Under the pieces are notes generated by a model. That model searched no databases. It saw only the letters and a program-made list of their open reading frames with translations, and was not told where the DNA came from. The translations under genes were made by a program, and so were the position numbers. Of a stretch of DNA of 27,889 nt, positions 17,320 through 25,816 are shown in pieces (the stretch's first letter is position 1; the number at the start of each line of letters is the position of its first letter). The stretch comes from Algiphilus sp. (GTDB lineage: Bacteria; Pseudomonadota; Gammaproteobacteria; Nevskiales; Nevskiaceae). Location: the NCBI RefSeq assembly GCF_023145115.1, contig NZ_JAGLEJ010000054.1, forward strand, positions 1 through 27,889, given 5' to 3'.

Positions 17320-18630
17320 ATGAATCTTTTGCAGGGTCAGGTCGCGCGAATCACCCGCTGGTGTGTTGCGGCGGTGCTGGTTGGCGTCGCCGGCCAGGCC
17401 AGCGCCGAGTTGGAGATCACCGTGCGCGGCGGCACCGAGCGCGCGATTCCGGTCGCCGTGGTGCCGTTCGCCGGCAACGATGGTGCGCCGGTGGACGTGG
17501 CGCGCATCATCGACAACAACCTCGAACGCAGCGGTCTGTTCGAACCGCTGCCGCGCGCGGACATGCTGGAGCAGCCCGCGGACCCGGAGTCGGTGCGGCT
17601 GCGCAACTGGCGCACGCTCGGCGTCGAGTACCTGGTGGTCGGCGAGCTGCGCGCGAACAATGTCACGCGCTTCCATCTGATCGACGTCTTCAAGGGCGAG
17701 CGCATGCTCGCCTACGACATGCCGGCACCGTCGCGCCCCGAGCAGCTGCGCTATACCGCGCACGATATCTCGGACCTGGTGTTCGAGGGCATCACCGGTT
17801 ACGAGGGCGTCTTCAACACGCGCATCGCGTATGTCACCTCGCGCGGCAGCGCCGACAACCAGCGCTTCCAGCTGGTGGTGTCGGACGCTGACGGCTACAA
17901 CCCGCGCACGCTGGTAAGCTCCAGCGAGCCGATCATGTCGCCGGCGTGGTCGCCGGACGCACGCGAGATCGCCTACGTCATCTACCGCGAGGGTCGCTCG
18001 GCGGTGCGCGTCGTGAACGTCGCCAACGGCGATTCGCGCAGCATCGTCTCCGAGCCCGGCATCAACGGCTCGCCGGCCTGGTCGCCCGACGGCAGCCGCA
18101 TGGCGGTGACGCTGTCCTACGAGGACAATCCGGATGTCTACGTGATCGATCTGGATAGCGGCAAGAAGAATCGCCTGACCACGCACTGGGGCATCGACAC
18201 CGAGGCCGACTGGTCACCGGACGGCAAGCAGCTGGTGTTCACCTCGGATCGCGGCGGCTCGCCCCAGATCTACCGGATGGCCGCCGACGGCAGCGGCAGC
18301 CCCCAGCGCGTCACGTTCGAGGGCAAGCAGAACCTGCGTGCGAGCTATGCACCGGACGGAAAGTCGCTGGTCCTGGTCCACCAGGGCGGGAGCGGCTATC
18401 AGATCGCGCTCTACGATCTGCAGCGCGAAAGCATCATCCGGCTGACCGATGGCCGACTGGACGAGAGCCCATCGTTCGCGCCCAACGGTCAGATGGTCAT
18501 CTATGCCACGCGCGGCGCCGGCGGCGCAGAGCTCGCCACGGTGACAGTTGACGCACGCGTACGGCAGAATCTCCGCCAGGCGGGCAACGTGCGGGAACCG
18601 GCCTGGTCCCCATTTCTGGATCCCCGCTGA
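17320..18630 (+). CDS. tolB: Tol-Pal system periplasmic protein TolB
   Basis: TolB is a soluble periplasmic protein that binds Pal and is handled by TolA during cell constriction. The 436-aa precursor has a signal peptide ending GQASA just before ELEITV (about residue 30). The N-terminal domain (PVAVVPFAGNDGAP, NLERSGLFEPL, WRTLGVEYLVVGEL) is followed by a beta-propeller. Its repeats are visible as SPAWSPDAREIAYV, SPAWSPDGSRMAV, EADWSPDGKQLVFTSDRGG-PQIYR, RASYAPDGKSLVLV and SPSFAPNGQMVIYATRG. Length and order match TolB. AGGA lies ten bases before the ATG. It sits 15 bases after tolA. Confidence 0.96.
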   Translation: MNLLQGQVARITRWCVAAVLVGVAGQASAELEITVRGGTERAIPVAVVPFAGNDGAPVDVARIIDNNLERSGLFEPLPRADMLEQPADPESVRLRNWRTLGVEYLVVGELRANNVTRFHLIDVFKGERMLAYDMPAPSRPEQLRYTAHDISDLVFEGITGYEGVFNTRIAYVTSRGSADNQRFQLVVSDADGYNPRTLVSSSEPIMSPAWSPDAREIAYVIYREGRSAVRVVNVANGDSRSIVSEPGINGSPAWSPDGSRMAVTLSYEDNPDVYVIDLDSGKKNRLTTHWGIDTEADWSPDGKQLVFTSDRGGSPQIYRMAADGSGSPQRVTFEGKQNLRASYAPDGKSLVLVHQGGSGYQIALYDLQRESIIRLTDGRLDESPSFAPNGQMVIYATRGAGGAELATVTVDARVRQNLRQAGNVREPAWSPFLDPR

Positions 18631-18667
18631 TCCACGGTTTTTCTTCCCTTCACTCTAGGAAACCATC

Positions 18668-19213
18668 ATGAAGACAGGTCACATTCTGCTGTCCGCCCTT
18701 CTCGTTGCGACGCTCGCCGGCTGCAGCTCCACCGGCAAGCGGGACACCAGCGCGCGATCGCCGGACGTCAACGAAAGCGGCAGCACCAGCCAGACCAGCG
18801 GCGTCGGCGCCGGCGACCGCGGCACGGCCGAGCCCCTGCCGATGTCGGCAGAGGAGCGCATGCGCAAGGAACAGGCGGACCTTCGCTCCGACAACACGGT
18901 CTACTTCGCCTTCGACAGCTCCGACCTCAAGCCCGAGGGCATGAGCCTGGTCAAGCGCCACGCCAGCTTCCTGACCGCGAACCCGGATGTCAGCGTCCGT
19001 CTCGAGGGCCATACCGATGAGCGCGGCACGCGCGAGTACAACATCGGTCTCGGCGAGCGGCGTTCGCAGTCGGTCGCACGCGTGCTGCGTGCCCAGGGCG
19101 TGGGCGGCGACCAGATCAGCGTCGTCAGCTACGGCGAGGAGCGCCCGGCGCAGCTCGGCTCCAACGAGAGCGCGTGGACCGAGAACCGCCGCGTCGAAAT
19201 CGTCTATCCGTGA
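18668..19213 (+). CDS. pal: Peptidoglycan-associated lipoprotein Pal
   Basis: Pal is the outer-membrane lipoprotein that binds peptidoglycan and is the target of the TolA-TolB machinery. The 181-aa precursor has a type II signal peptide with lipobox LAGC (acylated C19). A Ser/Thr/Gly-rich linker (about residues 20-60) leads to the OmpA-like domain with TVYFAFDSSDLKPEG and LEGHTDERGTREYNIGLGERRSQSV, the diaminopimelate-binding segment. The RBS AGGAAA precedes the ATG by about seven bases. The 37-base gap from tolB has a T-rich stretch but no stem, so I do not call a terminator. Confidence 0.96.
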   Translation: MKTGHILLSALLVATLAGCSSTGKRDTSARSPDVNESGSTSQTSGVGAGDRGTAEPLPMSAEERMRKEQADLRSDNTVYFAFDSSDLKPEGMSLVKRHASFLTANPDVSVRLEGHTDERGTREYNIGLGERRSQSVARVLRAQGVGGDQISVVSYGEERPAQLGSNESAWTENRRVEIVYP

Positions 19214-20046
19214 TGCAGCGAGCGATTCTCCCCGGCCACTGGCTGATTCGTACCGGCACGGCGACTCTGGTCGCCGTGCTGGTTTCCGGGTGCGCCGGTT
19301 TCGGTGGTCCCATCAACGGCGAAGGCGAGATCAGCCCCGAGGAGCGGCGCCTGCGCGATATCGAGGCGCAGCTCGACCAGACCGCCCGCCGGGTCGACAA
19401 CATGAGTCAGGCGCAGCTGTCGCAGGGCTCGACGGCGCTGGCCGATGAGATGCGCACGATGCGCGGGAAGGTCGAGGAGCTCCGCTACCAGCTCGACCGC
19501 ATGGAGCAGCGCAGTCAGCGGCAGCTTCAGGATCTCGAGCGGCGCGTCAGCAATCTCGAGCGCGGCGGCGGTTACCGCAGCAGCGAGGACAGCGTCGACA
19601 CCGGCGGCAATTCGGTGGTGGCCCCCGGCCTCGGTGCGGACGGCGGCGGCGACCAGCCACCGCCGCAACGCGATCCGGACGAGGAGAAGGCCTATCTGGC
19701 GGCCTTCGACCTGCTCAAGCAGGGCGAGTACGCCGACGCCATCCTCGGCTTCGAGAACGTGGTCAAGAACTGGCCGAACGGTCGGTATGCCGACACCGCG
19801 CTGTACTGGGCGGGCGAGTCGTACTACGTGCAGCGCGACTATCAGAAGGCGCTCACCAAGTTCCGCACGCTGCTCGAGGAGCATCCGCGCTCGAAGCGCC
19901 GGCCCGATGCCCTGTTGAAGGCGGGTTTCGCGCTGGAGGAACTGGGCAAGCCGCAGGAGGCGGCCGGGATGTTCCGGACCATCGTCGAGGAGCACGGCGA
20001 CTCCAGCGCCGCGAATCTCGCCAGGCAGCGTCTGGAGCGCCAGTAA
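19213..20046 (+). CDS. cpoB: Cell division coordinator CpoB (YbgF), with a lipobox
   Basis: CpoB is a periplasmic TPR protein that coordinates peptidoglycan synthesis with Tol-driven outer-membrane constriction. I use ATG 19213, which shares one base with the pal stop. The earlier in-frame ATG lies within pal. The 277-aa protein has an N-terminal hydrophobic segment ending VSGC, which reads as a lipobox with acylated C27. A coiled-coil trimerisation region (about residues 40-120, RLRDIEAQLDQTARRVDNM) and a Gly-rich linker follow. The C-terminal TPR domain has YLAAFDLLKQGEYADAILGFENVVKNWPNG, ADTALYWAGESYYVQRDYQKAL and AGFALEELGKPQEAAGMF. Many CpoB proteins are described as soluble, so the lipobox is worth noting. 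Confidence 0.92.
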   Translation: MQRAILPGHWLIRTGTATLVAVLVSGCAGFGGPINGEGEISPEERRLRDIEAQLDQTARRVDNMSQAQLSQGSTALADEMRTMRGKVEELRYQLDRMEQRSQRQLQDLERRVSNLERGGGYRSSEDSVDTGGNSVVAPGLGADGGGDQPPPQRDPDEEKAYLAAFDLLKQGEYADAILGFENVVKNWPNGRYADTALYWAGESYYVQRDYQKALTKFRTLLEEHPRSKRRPDALLKAGFALEELGKPQEAAGMFRTIVEEHGDSSAANLARQRLERQ

Positions 20047-20051
20047 CCGCG

Positions 20052-20753
20052 TTGACCGGGTTGCCGACCGCGCATGATGCGATAGTCGAAACGCCCGCGC
20101 CGACGCGCGCGGGCGTTTCGCTGCGCATCACCGAGATATTCCGCTCGCTGCAGGGCGAGGGCCGCCATACCGGACTGCCCACCTGCTTCGTGCGCCTGAC
20201 CGGGTGCCCGCTGCGCTGCCACTACTGCGACACCGCCTACGCCTTCCACGGCGGCGAGCGGACCGCGCTCGCGGACGTGCTGGCACGCGTCGCGGCCCAG
20301 CGCGTGCGGCACGTCTGCGTCACCGGCGGCGAGCCGCTGGCGCAGAAGGGGTGTCCCGAGCTGCTGCGCGCGCTCTGCGACGCCGGCTATATCGTGAGCA
20401 TCGAGACCAGCGGCGCCATCGATCATCGCGGCCTGGATGCGCGCGTCATGCGGGTGGTCGACATCAAGACGCCGGATTCCGGCGAGGCCGATCGCCAGCT
20501 CTGGGACGCGCTGGATGACCTGACCGAGCGCGATCAGATCAAGTTCGTGATCGCCTCCCGCGAGGACTACGACTGGGCGCTGCGCATCATCGGCGAGCGG
20601 CTCCCGCACACCCGCGCGGAAGTGCTGCTCTCGCCGGCGGTGCCGGCGCTCGACCCGGGCACGCTGGCGGACTGGGTGGTGGCCGACGCGCCGCCGGTGC
20701 GTTTCCAGGTCCAGCTCCACAAGCTGCTGTGGGGTGACGTGCCGGGCCGCTAG
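20052..20753 (+). CDS. queE: 7-carboxy-7-deazaguanine synthase QueE
   Basis: QueE is a radical SAM enzyme converting 6-carboxytetrahydropterin to 7-carboxy-7-deazaguanine, an intermediate to preQ0 and queuosine. The 233-aa frame contains ITEIFRSLQGEGRHTGLPT. The cluster-binding motif is TGCPLRCHYCDTAYAF (C-x3-C-x2-C), and a GGEPLAQKG motif follows. The C-terminal VRFQVQLHKLLWGDVPG is typical. The start is uncertain. The only in-frame starts are TTG at 20052 and 20061, and both give an N-terminal extension of some 20 residues before LRITEIF, where relatives begin just a few residues earlier. A 14-bp inverted repeat lies inside this extension. A CTG near 20121 cannot be excluded. It is followed 3 bases later by queC. 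Confidence 0.9.
   Translation: MTGLPTAHDAIVETPAPTRAGVSLRITEIFRSLQGEGRHTGLPTCFVRLTGCPLRCHYCDTAYAFHGGERTALADVLARVAAQRVRHVCVTGGEPLAQKGCPELLRALCDAGYIVSIETSGAIDHRGLDARVMRVVDIKTPDSGEADRQLWDALDDLTERDQIKFVIASREDYDWALRIIGERLPHTRAEVLLSPAVPALDPGTLADWVVADAPPVRFQVQLHKLLWGDVPGR
20087..20120 (+). promoter_or_regulatory. Perfect 14-bp hairpin at the cpoB/queE junction
   Basis: CGAAACGCCCGCGC (20087-20100) pairs perfectly with GCGCGGGCGTTTCG (20107-20120) around a six-base loop. It lies 41 bases after the cpoB stop and inside the N-terminal extension of the queE frame. It resembles a terminator stem with A's before and T's after, but the T run is only three bases. It may attenuate readthrough from tol-pal into queE or affect queE translation. 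Both are inferences. Confidence 0.6.
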
Positions 20754-20756
20754 CGC

Positions 20757-21467
20757 ATGTCGACTCCGGACATCGCGGATTCGCCGGATCGCGCCGTGGT
20801 GCTGCTGTCGGGCGGGCTCGACTCGTCGACGGTACTGGCCATCGCGCGCGCCGAGGGGCTGGCGTGCCACACGCTGGCCATCGGCTACGGCCAACGGCAC
20901 GCCGCCGAGCTGCGCGCGGCACAGCGCATCGCCGACGCCATGGGTGCGGTCGAGCATCGCGAGATCGACGTATCGGCGATCGGCGCCTTCGGCGGCTCGG
21001 CGCTCACCGATGCCGGCATCGCCGTACCAGAGACGCCGGGTGACGGCATCCCGGTCACCTACGTGCCGGCGCGCAACACGCTGTTTCTCAGCATCGCGCT
21101 GGGCTGGGCGGAAGTGCTCGATGCGCGCGCCATCTACATCGGCGTGAACGCCGTCGACTATTCCGGTTATCCCGACTGCCGTCCTGCCTTCATCGAGGCA
21201 TTCCGGCAGCTCGCGGCCTGCGCCACGCGGCAGGCCGTGGAAGGGCGTCCGGTCGACGTGCGCGCGCCGCTGATCGATGCCAGCAAGGCGGAGATCATCC
21301 GCAGGGGCAGCGCGCTGGGGGTCGACTACAGCCTGACGGTATCGTGCTATCAGGCCGACGACGATGGCCGCGCCTGCGGGCGCTGCGACGCCTGCCGACT
21401 GCGTCGCGAGGGCTTCGCGACGGCCGGGGTTGCGGATCCGACCCGCTACCGTTCGGAAGGCGGGTGA
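20757..21467 (+). CDS. queC: 7-cyano-7-deazaguanine synthase QueC
   Basis: QueC is an ATP-dependent amidotransferase-like enzyme converting 7-carboxy-7-deazaguanine to preQ0, the precursor of queuosine in tRNA. The 236-aa protein begins with a PP-loop, VVLLSGGLDSSTVLAIA. It has YGQRHAAEL, VTYVPARNTLFLSIALGWAE and VNAVDYSGYPDCRPAFIEAF, and a C-terminal zinc site CYQADDDGRACGRCDAC. All expected cysteines are present. It lies directly after queE, as in Pseudomonas. The other early-pathway genes (folE, queD) and the later genes are not in the window. No preQ1 riboswitch-like element is evident upstream. Confidence 0.96.
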   Translation: MSTPDIADSPDRAVVLLSGGLDSSTVLAIARAEGLACHTLAIGYGQRHAAELRAAQRIADAMGAVEHREIDVSAIGAFGGSALTDAGIAVPETPGDGIPVTYVPARNTLFLSIALGWAEVLDARAIYIGVNAVDYSGYPDCRPAFIEAFRQLAACATRQAVEGRPVDVRAPLIDASKAEIIRRGSALGVDYSLTVSCYQADDDGRACGRCDACRLRREGFATAGVADPTRYRSEGG

Positions 21468-21533
21468 AGTCGGCACGCTTCCTGCAGGATACTCGGGCGG
21501 CATAATGGCCTGACACACAGGGAGACAACGTCG

Positions 21534-24500
21534 ATGCAGATCCGCAAGCTGCTGGTCGCCAACCGGTCCGAGATCGCCATCCGGATCATGCGCGCGGCCT
21601 CCGAGCTCGATATCCGTACGGTCGCGATCTATGCGCGCGAGGACCGCTTTTCACTGCATCGCTTCAAGGCCGACGAGAGCTATCTGGTGGGCGAGGGCGC
21701 CAAGCCCATCGCGGCCTACCAGGACATCGCGGACATCATCCGGATCGCCAAGCAGGCCGGCGTCGACGCCATCCATCCGGGCTACGGCTTCCTGTCCGAG
21801 AGCCCCGAGTTCGCGGAAGCCTGCGCCAATGCGGGCATCGCCTTCATCGGGCCGACGCCCGAGGTCATGCGCACGCTCGGCAACAAGATCGCCGCGCGCG
21901 AGTTCGCCGAGAAGGCCGGCGTGCCGGTCATGCCGGCCAGCGCCGCGCTGCCCGAGGACATGGCGGAGGTGCTGCGCATCGCCAACGACATCGGCTACCC
22001 GCTCATGCTCAAGGCGAGCTGGGGCGGCGGCGGCCGCGGCATGCGCATCGTCGAGAACGACGCCGACGTCGAGGCCTCGGTGCCGGTCGCGCGGCGCGAG
22101 GCGCAGTCGGCCTTCGGCAACGGCGAGGTCTACTTCGAGAAGCTGGTGCGCCGCGCGCGCCACGTCGAGGTCCAGCTGCTGGGCGATACCCACGGCAATC
22201 TCGTGCACCTCTTCGAGCGCGACTGCTCGGTGCAGCGGCGCAACCAGAAGGTGGTCGAGCGCGCGCCGGCGCCGTTCCTGACCGAGACCCAGCGCGAGGA
22301 GCTGTGCAATGCCGCCCTCCGGCTGGGCGAGGCGGTGGGCTACACCCACGCCGGCACGGTCGAGTTCCTCATGGACGCGGACACCGATGCCTTCTACTTC
22401 ATCGAGGTCAATCCGCGCATCCAGGTCGAGCACACCGTCACCGAGCAGATCACCGGCGTCGACATCGTCAAGGCGCAGATCCACGTCACCGAAGGCGCAC
22501 GCATCGGCGACGAGCACTGCGGCGTGCCGGTGCAGGAGAACATCATCCGTCACGGCAGCGCGCTCCAGTGCCGCGTGACCACCGAGGACCCCGAGAACGA
22601 CTTCCGCCCCGACTACGGGCGGCTGGGCGTCTACCGCAGCGCCGCCGGCTTCGGCGTGCGTCTTGACGCGGGCACGGCCTACTCCGGCGCCGTCATCACG
22701 CCGTTCTACGACTCGCTGCTGGTGAAGGTCACGGCCTGGGCCGCGACCGGCGAGGAGGCCATCCACCGCATGGACCGCGCGCTGCGCGAGTTCCGCATCC
22801 GCGGGCTGGCCAGCAACCTGCCGTTCCTCGAGAACGTCATCAATCACCCGACCTTCCAGAGCGGCGCGGCCACCACCCGCTTCATCGACGAAACGCCGGA
22901 GCTGTTCCACTTCGCGAAGCGTCGCGACCGCGCCACCCGCCTGCTGCAGTTCATCGGCGAGGTCACGGTCAACGGCAACCCGGAGATGAAGGGCCGCACG
23001 CCGCTGGCCGAGCGCCCGCCCGAGCCGATCATGCCGAAGGCCGACCTGTCGCTGCCGCCCCAGCCGGGCGCGCGCGACAAGCTCCTGGAACTGGGCCCGG
23101 AGGGCTTCGCGCAGTGGATGCTGGAGCAGCCGCAGGTGCTGCTCACCGACACCACCATGCGCGACGCGCACCAGTCGCTGTTCGCCACCCGCATGCGCAG
23201 CTACGACATGCGCGCCATCGCGCCGTACTACGCGCGCCTGCTGCCGCAGATGTTCTCGATGGAATGCTGGGGCGGCGCGACCTTCGACGTCGCCATGCGC
23301 TTCCTGCGCGAGGACCCGTGGCAGCGCCTGCACGAGCTGCGCACGGCGATGCCCAACCTGCTGCTGCAGATGCTGCTGCGCGCCTCCAACGCGGTCGGCT
23401 ACACCAACTATCCCGACAACGTCGTGCGCCAGTTCGTGCAGCAGGCGGCCAGCAACGGCATCGACCTGTTCCGCGTCTTCGATGCGCTGAACGCGGTCGA
23501 CAACATGCGCGTCGCCATCGACGCGGTGCGCGAGACCGGCGCGCTCTGCGAGGCCGCCATCTGCTACACCGGCGACCTGCACGACGACGCGCGGCCCAAG
23601 TACAAGCTCGACTACTACCTGCGGCTGGCCAAGGAGATGGAGGCCGCCGGCGCGCACGTCATCGGCATCAAGGACATGGCCGGCGTCTGCAAGCCCGAGG
23701 CGGCGCGCACGTTGGTCAGGGCGCTCAAGGACACCGTGGGGCTGCCGGTGCACTTCCACACCCACGACACCAGCGGCATCAGCGCCGCCAGCGTGCTGGC
23801 GGCCGTCGAGGCGGGCGCGGATGCGGTGGATGGCGCCATGGACGCGCTCAGCGGTCTGACCTCGCAGCCCAACCTCGGCTCGGTGGCGGCGGCGCTGCGC
23901 GGCGGCCCGCGCGACCCCGGCGTCAGCACCGAGGCCATGCGCGCCATCTCGCAGTACTGGGAAGGCGTGCGCCGTTACTACGGCGCCTTCGAGCCCGACA
24001 TCCGCTCCGGCACCGCCGACGTCTACCGCCACGAGATGCCGGGCGGCCAGTACACCAACCTGCGCGAGCAGGCGCGCGGCCTGGGCCTGGAATCGCGCTG
24101 GCCGGAGGTCGCGCAGGCCTATGCCGACGTCAACCAGCTGTTCGGCGACATCGTCAAGGTGACACCCACCTCGAAGGTGGTCGGCGACATGGCGCTGTTC
24201 ATGATCGCCAACAACCTCACCCCCGAGGACGTGCTCGACCCCGAGCGCGACATCGCCTTCCCGGAGTCGGTGGTGTCGCTCTTCAAGGGCGAGCTCGGCT
24301 TTCCGGAGGACGGCTTTCCGTCGGCCCTGCAGAAGAAGGTGCTGGCGGGCGCCGCGCCGCTGGAGGGCCGGGCGGGGGGCATCCTGCCCTCGGCCGATCT
24401 CGACGCCGAGCGCGAGAAGATCGCCGAGAAGGATCCGGACAGCCCAATCACCGACGCCGATCTGGCATCCCACCTGATGTATCCGAAGGTGTATGCCGGT

Positions 24501-24980
24501 TTCGCCGAGCATCGCCGGACCTACGGCGATGTCTCCGTGCTGCCGACCCCGGTGTTCTTCGAAGGGCTGAAGGAGAACGAGGAAATCTCGGTCGACCTCG
24601 AGCCCGGCAAGACGCTCCTCATCCGCCTGCTCGGCCGCACCGATTCGCCGGAGCAGGGCACCGCCAAGATCTTCTTCGAGCTCAACGGCCAGCCCCGCAC
24701 CACGCGCGTGCCGCTGGCCGGCTCCGAGGGGCCGGCCGAGGTGCGCGTCGCCGAGCCCGGCAACCCGGCCCACGTCGGCGCGCCCATGCCCGGCATGGTG
24801 GCGTCGGTCAGCGTCGAGCCCGGCAGGAAGGTGCGCAAGGGCGAGGCGCTGCTGTCCATCGAGGCCATGAAGATGGAAACCCAGATCCGCGCCGAGCGCG
24901 ACGGCGAAGTGGCCGAAGTGCTGGTCAAGAGCGGCGTCACCGTCAACGCGCAGGACCTGCTGCTGGTCTACAAGGACTGA
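21534..24980 (+). CDS. pyc: Pyruvate carboxylase, single-chain biotin enzyme
   Basis: Pyruvate carboxylase makes oxaloacetate from pyruvate, bicarbonate and ATP, refilling the TCA cycle. The 1148-aa chain carries all domains in the order of the one-subunit type. The biotin carboxylase domain spans about residues 1-455 (KLLVANRSEIAIRI, HPGYGFLSES, KASWGGGGRGMR, FIEVNPRIQVEHTVTE). The carboxyltransferase domain spans about 530-800 (LLTDTTMRDAHQSLFATRMR, with the carboxylated-type lysine K713 in GIKDMAGVCKP). An allosteric/PT linker region follows, and the C-terminal biotinyl domain has AMKME at K1113. The RBS GGGAGA precedes the ATG. CATAAT at 21501-21506 is a possible -10. Because biotin carboxylase is fused in, it is not the separate OadA-type subunit. 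Confidence 0.95.
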   Translation: MQIRKLLVANRSEIAIRIMRAASELDIRTVAIYAREDRFSLHRFKADESYLVGEGAKPIAAYQDIADIIRIAKQAGVDAIHPGYGFLSESPEFAEACANAGIAFIGPTPEVMRTLGNKIAAREFAEKAGVPVMPASAALPEDMAEVLRIANDIGYPLMLKASWGGGGRGMRIVENDADVEASVPVARREAQSAFGNGEVYFEKLVRRARHVEVQLLGDTHGNLVHLFERDCSVQRRNQKVVERAPAPFLTETQREELCNAALRLGEAVGYTHAGTVEFLMDADTDAFYFIEVNPRIQVEHTVTEQITGVDIVKAQIHVTEGARIGDEHCGVPVQENIIRHGSALQCRVTTEDPENDFRPDYGRLGVYRSAAGFGVRLDAGTAYSGAVITPFYDSLLVKVTAWAATGEEAIHRMDRALREFRIRGLASNLPFLENVINHPTFQSGAATTRFIDETPELFHFAKRRDRATRLLQFIGEVTVNGNPEMKGRTPLAERPPEPIMPKADLSLPPQPGARDKLLELGPEGFAQWMLEQPQVLLTDTTMRDAHQSLFATRMRSYDMRAIAPYYARLLPQMFSMECWGGATFDVAMRFLREDPWQRLHELRTAMPNLLLQMLLRASNAVGYTNYPDNVVRQFVQQAASNGIDLFRVFDALNAVDNMRVAIDAVRETGALCEAAICYTGDLHDDARPKYKLDYYLRLAKEMEAAGAHVIGIKDMAGVCKPEAARTLVRALKDTVGLPVHFHTHDTSGISAASVLAAVEAGADAVDGAMDALSGLTSQPNLGSVAAALRGGPRDPGVSTEAMRAISQYWEGVRRYYGAFEPDIRSGTADVYRHEMPGGQYTNLREQARGLGLESRWPEVAQAYADVNQLFGDIVKVTPTSKVVGDMALFMIANNLTPEDVLDPERDIAFPESVVSLFKGELGFPEDGFPSALQKKVLAGAAPLEGRAGGILPSADLDAEREKIAEKDPDSPITDADLASHLMYPKVYAGFAEHRRTYGDVSVLPTPVFFEGLKENEEISVDLEPGKTLLIRLLGRTDSPEQGTAKIFFELNGQPRTTRVPLAGSEGPAEVRVAEPGNPAHVGAPMPGMVASVSVEPGRKVRKGEALLSIEAMKMETQIRAERDGEVAEVLVKSGVTVNAQDLLLVYKD

Positions 24981-25036
24981 CGCGCATCCGCCGCCGGGGG
25001 TGAAACGAACCATGGAGTAGGGTTACGCTCCGGAAC

Positions 25037-25816
25037 ATGACACCGGATGACCCGACGCTCCAGGCAGCGATGGCGGACCTGCAGAAGGCCCGCCGCGTCC
25101 TCGTCATCACCGGCGCCGGCATTTCGGCCGACTCCGGGCTGCCCACCTACCGCGGGGTGGGCGGCCTCTACGACCGCGACCTCACCGAGGAAGGCATCCC
25201 CATCGAGGAAGCGCTGTCCGGCGGCATGATGCGCACCTGCCCCGAGATCACCTGGAAATACATCCACCAGATCGAATCCAATGCCCGCGGCGCCGGCTTC
25301 AATGCCGCCCACAAGGCCCTGGCGGACATGGAACGCCGCTTCGAGCGCTTCACCGTCCTCACCCAGAACGTCGACGGCTTCCACCGCGATGCCGGCAGCC
25401 GCGACGTCATCGAGATCCACGGCAACATCCACCAGCTGCACTGCACGCGCTGCGACGCCGCCGAGTGGGTCGAGAACTTCGCTCACCTGAACCGGATCCC
25501 GCCCAGCTGCGAAACATGCGGTGCCATGGTCCGCCCGCGCGTCGTCCTCTTCGACGAATGGCTGCCCGAAGACGCCATGGACCGCCTCGAACGCGCCATG
25601 GCCGAAGGCGTGGACTTCGTCATGAGCATCGGCACCACCGCCGGATTCCCCTACATCGCGGCGCCGGTCATCCACGCGGTCCGGCAAGGCGCGCCAACGC
25701 TGGAAATCAACCCGGGGGAGAGCGAGATATCTGCGCTGGTGCGGTACCGGCTGCAGGCGAGGAGTATCGATGTGTTACCAGCACTTGCGGCAGGGCTCGG
25801 CGTATGTGTGAACTGA
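25037..25816 (+). CDS. SIR2-family NAD-dependent protein deacylase (sirtuin)
   Basis: Sirtuins remove acyl groups from protein lysines using NAD+. The 259-aa protein has the NAD-binding GAGISADSGLPTYRG (residues 26-40). TQNVDGFH (from residue 109) and the catalytic histidine H128 in EIHGN follow. A zinc ribbon is formed by C136, C139, C158 and C161, and SIGTTAGFPYIA with EINPGE closes the Rossmann fold. The Tyr/Arg pair that marks CobB-type desuccinylases appears as Y75 with Q78 in YIHQ, so I do not call it CobB. The start is ATG 25037 with GGAA close upstream. It is the last gene of the high-GC core; composition falls sharply after its stop. Confidence 0.93.
   Translation: MTPDDPTLQAAMADLQKARRVLVITGAGISADSGLPTYRGVGGLYDRDLTEEGIPIEEALSGGMMRTCPEITWKYIHQIESNARGAGFNAAHKALADMERRFERFTVLTQNVDGFHRDAGSRDVIEIHGNIHQLHCTRCDAAEWVENFAHLNRIPPSCETCGAMVRPRVVLFDEWLPEDAMDRLERAMAEGVDFVMSIGTTAGFPYIAAPVIHAVRQGAPTLEINPGESEISALVRYRLQARSIDVLPALAAGLGVCVN

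Noticed and set aside
18631..18667. Terminator between tolB and pal
   Set aside because: There is a T-rich stretch but no preceding stem, and pal belongs to the tol operon.
21651..25013. Very long open frame (1120 codons) on the minus strand opposite pyruvate carboxylase
   Set aside because: It is a codon-bias shadow. In high-GC coding DNA the antisense frame rarely meets stops. The plus strand carries an unmistakable enzyme and the antisense product has low-complexity Asp/Val/Leu/Gly/Arg composition.
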